This document shows positions 61,690 to 64,000 of a DNA stretch of 64,000 bases, piece after piece. A program made the position numbers and the translations under genes. Source of the DNA: Azophilus sp965199705. GTDB taxonomy: Bacteria; Pseudomonadota; Gammaproteobacteria; Pseudomonadales; Azotimanducaceae. The stretch is taken from contig OZ241359.1 in assembly GCA_965199705.1 (NCBI GenBank), positions 2,356,001-2,420,000 of the forward strand, written 5' to 3'. Numbering within the stretch: the first letter of the stretch is position 1; every line of letters begins with the position of its first letter. The notes beneath the pieces are model-generated. The model made no database searches. It saw only the letters and a list, made by a program, of their open reading frames with translations, and was not told the origin of the DNA.

Positions 61690-62387
61690 CGTTCATCAAG
61701 GCAGAACATGTAGCCCTTGCCCCAGACCGTCTTGATGTACTTCGGCTCGGCCGGAACCGGTTCGATCTTGCTGCGCAATCGGGTTACCCGAACGTCAATG
61801 CTGCGATCAAAGGGCGATCTCTCCTCGCCGGTGAGCAGGTCGAGAATGCGGTCCCGGTCCAGTACCCGGTTCGGGTAGGCCGCCAGGATGCGCAGCAGGT
61901 CGAACTCTCCGGATGTCAGCGCCACCGGCTCGCCGCCACAGGTGAGGCGGTGCGCGGCCAGATCAAGATCGAATGGTCCGAAGCGCAGGTTGCGGCCTGC
62001 GTCCCCGGGGCTGTTGCCCGCCCTTCTCAGCACCGCCCGCACCCGCGCCAGCAATTCTCTCGGATTGAACGGCTTGCCCAGATAATCGTCGGCGCCGACT
62101 TCAAGCCCGACGATCCGGTCCACGTCTTCGCCCTGTGCGGAGACGATGATGATCGGCAGGTTGAGCGCCCCCTTGAGGCGCCGGGCGATTGAAAGCCCGT
62201 GTTCGCCCGGCAACATGAGATCCAGAATGATCAGGTTCGGGCGTGTGTGCTCCAGGTAGGCGTCCATGGCAGGGCCGTTGCTGACGCAATCCACGTCAAA
62301 ACCCTGTTGCGACAGATACGCCTGGGTAAGCTCGCAGAGTTCCGGGTCGTCATCGACCACCAGCAGCTGCGCGCCCTCGGATTCCAT
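61686..62387 (-). CDS. ompR: OmpR-family response regulator
   Basis: 233 residues. Receiver domain with LLVVDDDPELCELTQAYLSQ, phosphoacceptor Asp in LIILDLMLPGEHGLSI and the Lys in DDYLGKPFNPRELLARVRAV; a C-terminal winged helix with LTSGEFDLLRILAAYPNRVL and RSIDVRVTRLRSKIEP. It matches OmpR closely and stands just upstream of envZ. The gene to its right on the same strand is the MITE-adjacent unknown gene. Confidence 0.95.
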   Translation of the reverse strand: MESEGAQLLVVDDDPELCELTQAYLSQQGFDVDCVSNGPAMDAYLEHTRPNLIILDLMLPGEHGLSIARRLKGALNLPIIIVSAQGEDVDRIVGLEVGADDYLGKPFNPRELLARVRAVLRRAGNSPGDAGRNLRFGPFDLDLAAHRLTCGGEPVALTSGEFDLLRILAAYPNRVLDRDRILDLLTGEERSPFDRSIDVRVTRLRSKIEPVPAEPKYIKTVWGKGYMFCLDER

Positions 62388-62426
62388 GTTCTTGTTCCTG
62401 ACCAGCGTCCTGGCGCCATATATCGG

Positions 62427-63014
62427 CTATGGCGACTGATCTGCTCCGGGGCTTTGATCGGCGGCACGCACGCCGGATTGCGATCTTGCGGCCCGCTGAC
62501 TGGAGGCGTCTTCCGACGCGCGCTGCAATGGCTCCCCTTCGCCCTGAAACCGCTCCTCGAATCCGAGGCCGAAATCGGTCGCTCCCGAAGGTACGCGCAC
62601 TTGGATCTGGCCCTGTGCGGTGCGGGACACGGCGCCATAGCGCCGGGTGAGGCGAATTTGCAGCACGCGGGTGACGGCGCCGCCGGACGCATTCCCGGCG
62701 GTTCGGCGAGCCATGCGCATCTTGACCTCGGAAAACACGGCCTGGCGATGGGCAGCATCAAGATATTCCGAATTCGCCATCAGGCGATTGAGTTCCTCGT
62801 CGGTGGCAGAGGCATAGCTGATCGCAGCAGCCGTCTGCGCCGATGCCTGCGCGGGCGCCGCCTGATCCTCGCTGCCAACATCCGAAACAACAGGGCCAGC
62901 CGCGAGCAGTCCGATCAGGCACGCACGCCACGGCTTCCATTGGTGGAAGCGCAGCCTAGCCCGAATATTGCACCAGGGCGCTAATGGAGCAGACTGATTT
63001 TCTCTATCTTTCAA
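62427..63014 (-). CDS. uncharacterised exported protein, 5' end altered by a MITE
   Basis: I do not recognise a family. The frame from 63014 begins in the MITE (MKDRENQSAPLAPWCNI) and continues into CLIGLLAAGPVVSDVGS, a weak signal-like stretch. The body is polar with AISYASATDEELNRLMANSE and RRTAGNASGGAVTRVLQIRL, and a Ser/Gln-rich tail. After the element ends at 62959 no ATG, GTG or TTG occurs in frame before the hydrophobic core, so the native start is probably lost. About 195 codons as read. Confidence 0.55.
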   Translation of the reverse strand: MKDRENQSAPLAPWCNIRARLRFHQWKPWRACLIGLLAAGPVVSDVGSEDQAAPAQASAQTAAAISYASATDEELNRLMANSEYLDAAHRQAVFSEVKMRMARRTAGNASGGAVTRVLQIRLTRRYGAVSRTAQGQIQVRVPSGATDFGLGFEERFQGEGEPLQRASEDASSQRAARSQSGVRAADQSPGADQSP

Positions 63015-63201
63015 TTGGTAGTCTTCGCTATTGAAGCGCTGTGCCGATTACAGACGGCGCTTGCCGCGCGCTCGCTTGTCTTTTGCCCGTCTGCGCGTCC
63101 ATGCTCACTCGACCATAGGCGTAGCTATGCTCTCGGTCGCGAGCACACGCAGACGAACAAAATCCGGCGCGATCATCACGGCCCCTGGTGCAATATCCGG
63201 C
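62959..63201. mobile_element. MITE-like element with IS1380-type ends, copy 2
   Basis: Same element as copy 1 at 49395-49638 but inverted. Ends are GCCCGAATATTGCACCAGGG (from 62959) and CCTGGTGCAATATCCGG (to about 63200). The internal hairpin and body are alike, with scattered base changes. As at copy 1, the left end is preceded by CTA, and the edge abuts the 5' end of a gene for an exported protein. Confidence 0.85.
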
Positions 63202-63393
63202 CTCGTTCGGACGATCTCGCGTTCCTGCATGACTCGCCTGATCTCCCTGACGTGTCCCCGGCAGGCGCCGCCGTTCCCCGGCAGGCGCGCCGCACACCCT
63301 TCGAGACGGGCGCCAACACCCGGCGAAAGGGCGCAAATGTTAGCAAAGACGCCCGAACATCCACAACGCCAGCGGAGGCGTGTGTCGAAACGA

Positions 63394-63414
63394 GCCCGGA
63401 TATTGCGCCAGGGC
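63394..63414. repeat. solo terminal repeat of the MITE/IS1380 type
   Basis: GCCCGGATATTGCGCCAGGG matches the element end except for one base in the ATTGCACC segment. No second end or body follows. It lies 27 bp upstream of the monooxygenase start, so a decayed copy or insertion remnant once lay here. The rest of 63202-63440 has no gene I recognise. Confidence 0.6.
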
Positions 63415-63440
63415 GCCGGAGGGGTTGGTATCCTTGACCG

Positions 63441-64000
63441 ATGAAGGAAACCAAACACCCCATCCTCATCGCCGGCGGCGGCATCGGCGGGCTGACAGCC
63501 GCGCTCTGCCTTGCCAGGTCGGGCTTTGAAGTGAGGGTGTTCGAGCAAGCCGCCCAATTTGGCGAGACGGGGGCCGGCATTCAACTCAGCCCGAACTGCA
63601 CCCGAGTGCTGCACCATCTGGATTTGGAATCAGCGCTCACAGACTGCGCGTTCCTGCCTGAAGGTGTGGAGTTTCGGTCCTGGAGGTCGGGCAAGGTTAT
63701 TGGCTCCTCGGTCCTTGGCCAAACGGCGCGGGACCGCTACGGCTTCCCCTACTACCACATTCATCGGGGCGACCTGCTGCGCGTGCTCGTGGAGGCAGCC
63801 CAACGCTCGACGGAAATTGAACTGCACACCGCATCCGAGGTCACCGGATTCGAGCAGGGCGACCGGGTGCGCGTGGTCGTCGGCGACGCCACCCACGATG
63901 GCATAGCGCTGATCGGAGCGGATGGCATCCATTCGACGGTCCGGGCCGGACTCTTCGGCAACGATGTCCCAAGGTTCACGGGCAACGTGGCGTGGCGGGC
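63441..64000 (+). CDS. FAD-dependent monooxygenase (3-hydroxybenzoate 6-/salicylate hydroxylase-like), truncated by window end
   Basis: The first 186 codons of a flavoprotein hydroxylase; it runs past the end of the window. Seen: ILIAGGGIGGLTAALCLARS (FAD Rossmann motif) with GFEVRVFEQAAQFGETGAGI, LSPNCTRVLHHLDLE, YHIHRGDLLRVLVEAAQ and IALIGADGIHSTVRAGLFGN, the DG motif. This is the group that hydroxylates aromatic acids using NAD(P)H and oxygen. Substrate not known. ATG at 63441 follows the solo repeat closely. Confidence 0.9.
   Translation, partial: MKETKHPILIAGGGIGGLTAALCLARSGFEVRVFEQAAQFGETGAGIQLSPNCTRVLHHLDLESALTDCAFLPEGVEFRSWRSGKVIGSSVLGQTARDRYGFPYYHIHRGDLLRVLVEAAQRSTEIELHTASEVTGFEQGDRVRVVVGDATHDGIALIGADGIHSTVRAGLFGNDVPRFTGNVAWR

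Noticed and set aside
1..64000. CRISPR arrays, tRNA, rRNA and 6S RNA genes
   Set aside because: No regularly spaced repeats or recognisable structured RNA genes were seen by eye; a covariance-model search would be needed to exclude small RNAs.

Overview
The window looks like a chromosomal segment of a GC-rich gammaproteobacterium. The evidence is FabV, the rppH/ptsP and lgt-thyA-folA genes, zapA plus a ZapB-like gene beside pepP-ubiH-gcvTHP, a glnA-ntrBC regulon with a sigma-54 promoter, and an OmpR/EnvZ pair. The species cannot be named from the sequence alone. No rRNA, tRNA or CRISPR array was recognised.

Layout: fabV and an Rpn-type nuclease (0.1-2.5 kb); folA, thyA, lgt (2.8-4.9 kb, minus strand); a TANGO2/NRDE gene and a small lipoprotein; a defence island at 6.2-15.7 kb; ptsP and rppH; a YyaL-like thioredoxin-fold protein; three genes of a glycerol-type ABC importer (permease, DUF2160 protein, binding protein) without ATPases; zapA and a ZapB-like gene; pepP, ubiH, gcvT-gcvH-gcvPA-gcvPB; ntrC; a catabolic/regulatory insertion at 32.7-42.9 kb; ntrB, a small secreted protein and glnA; a TusA plus PP-loop ATPase pair; ggt; small-metabolite enzymes; an acyl-CoA block (two SDRs, acyl-CoA dehydrogenase, two MaoC proteins, enoyl-CoA hydratase) with djlA and a ClpP paralogue; an OmpA-type protein; envZ/ompR; and a flavoprotein monooxygenase cut by the window end.

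The most striking region is the defence island: a Vsr endonuclease divergent from a five-gene, overlapping cluster of 5-methylcytosine methyltransferase, MORC/MutL-like GHKL ATPase, Z1-domain helicase-like ATPase, PD-(D/E)XK (DUF4420) protein and AIPR protein. It has the composition of the MORC-associated restriction-modification systems predicted by comparative genomics (Iyer, Abhiman and Aravind). It lies between ptsP and lgt, which are neighbours in E. coli, and a 30-codon IS5-family transposase remnant marks its right edge.

A second insertion of about 10 kb separates ntrB from ntrC. It carries a truncated IS1380-family transposase with one terminal repeat, a damaged VapBC pair, a MalT-like LuxR regulator, remnants of an acyl-CoA dehydrogenase and a DUF917 gene, a TonB-dependent receptor, and an Asp/Glu/hydantoin racemase-DUF917-hydantoinase operon. 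The receptor gene and the operon each have a pair of CGGGTAG direct repeats with exactly the same 22-bp spacing upstream, which suggests one regulator controls uptake and breakdown of the same unknown substrate.

Two nearly identical, inverted copies of a roughly 245-bp MITE-like element share their terminal repeat with the IS1380 end. Each abuts the 5' end of an exported-protein gene (ggt and an unknown gene) and appears to have replaced the native start.
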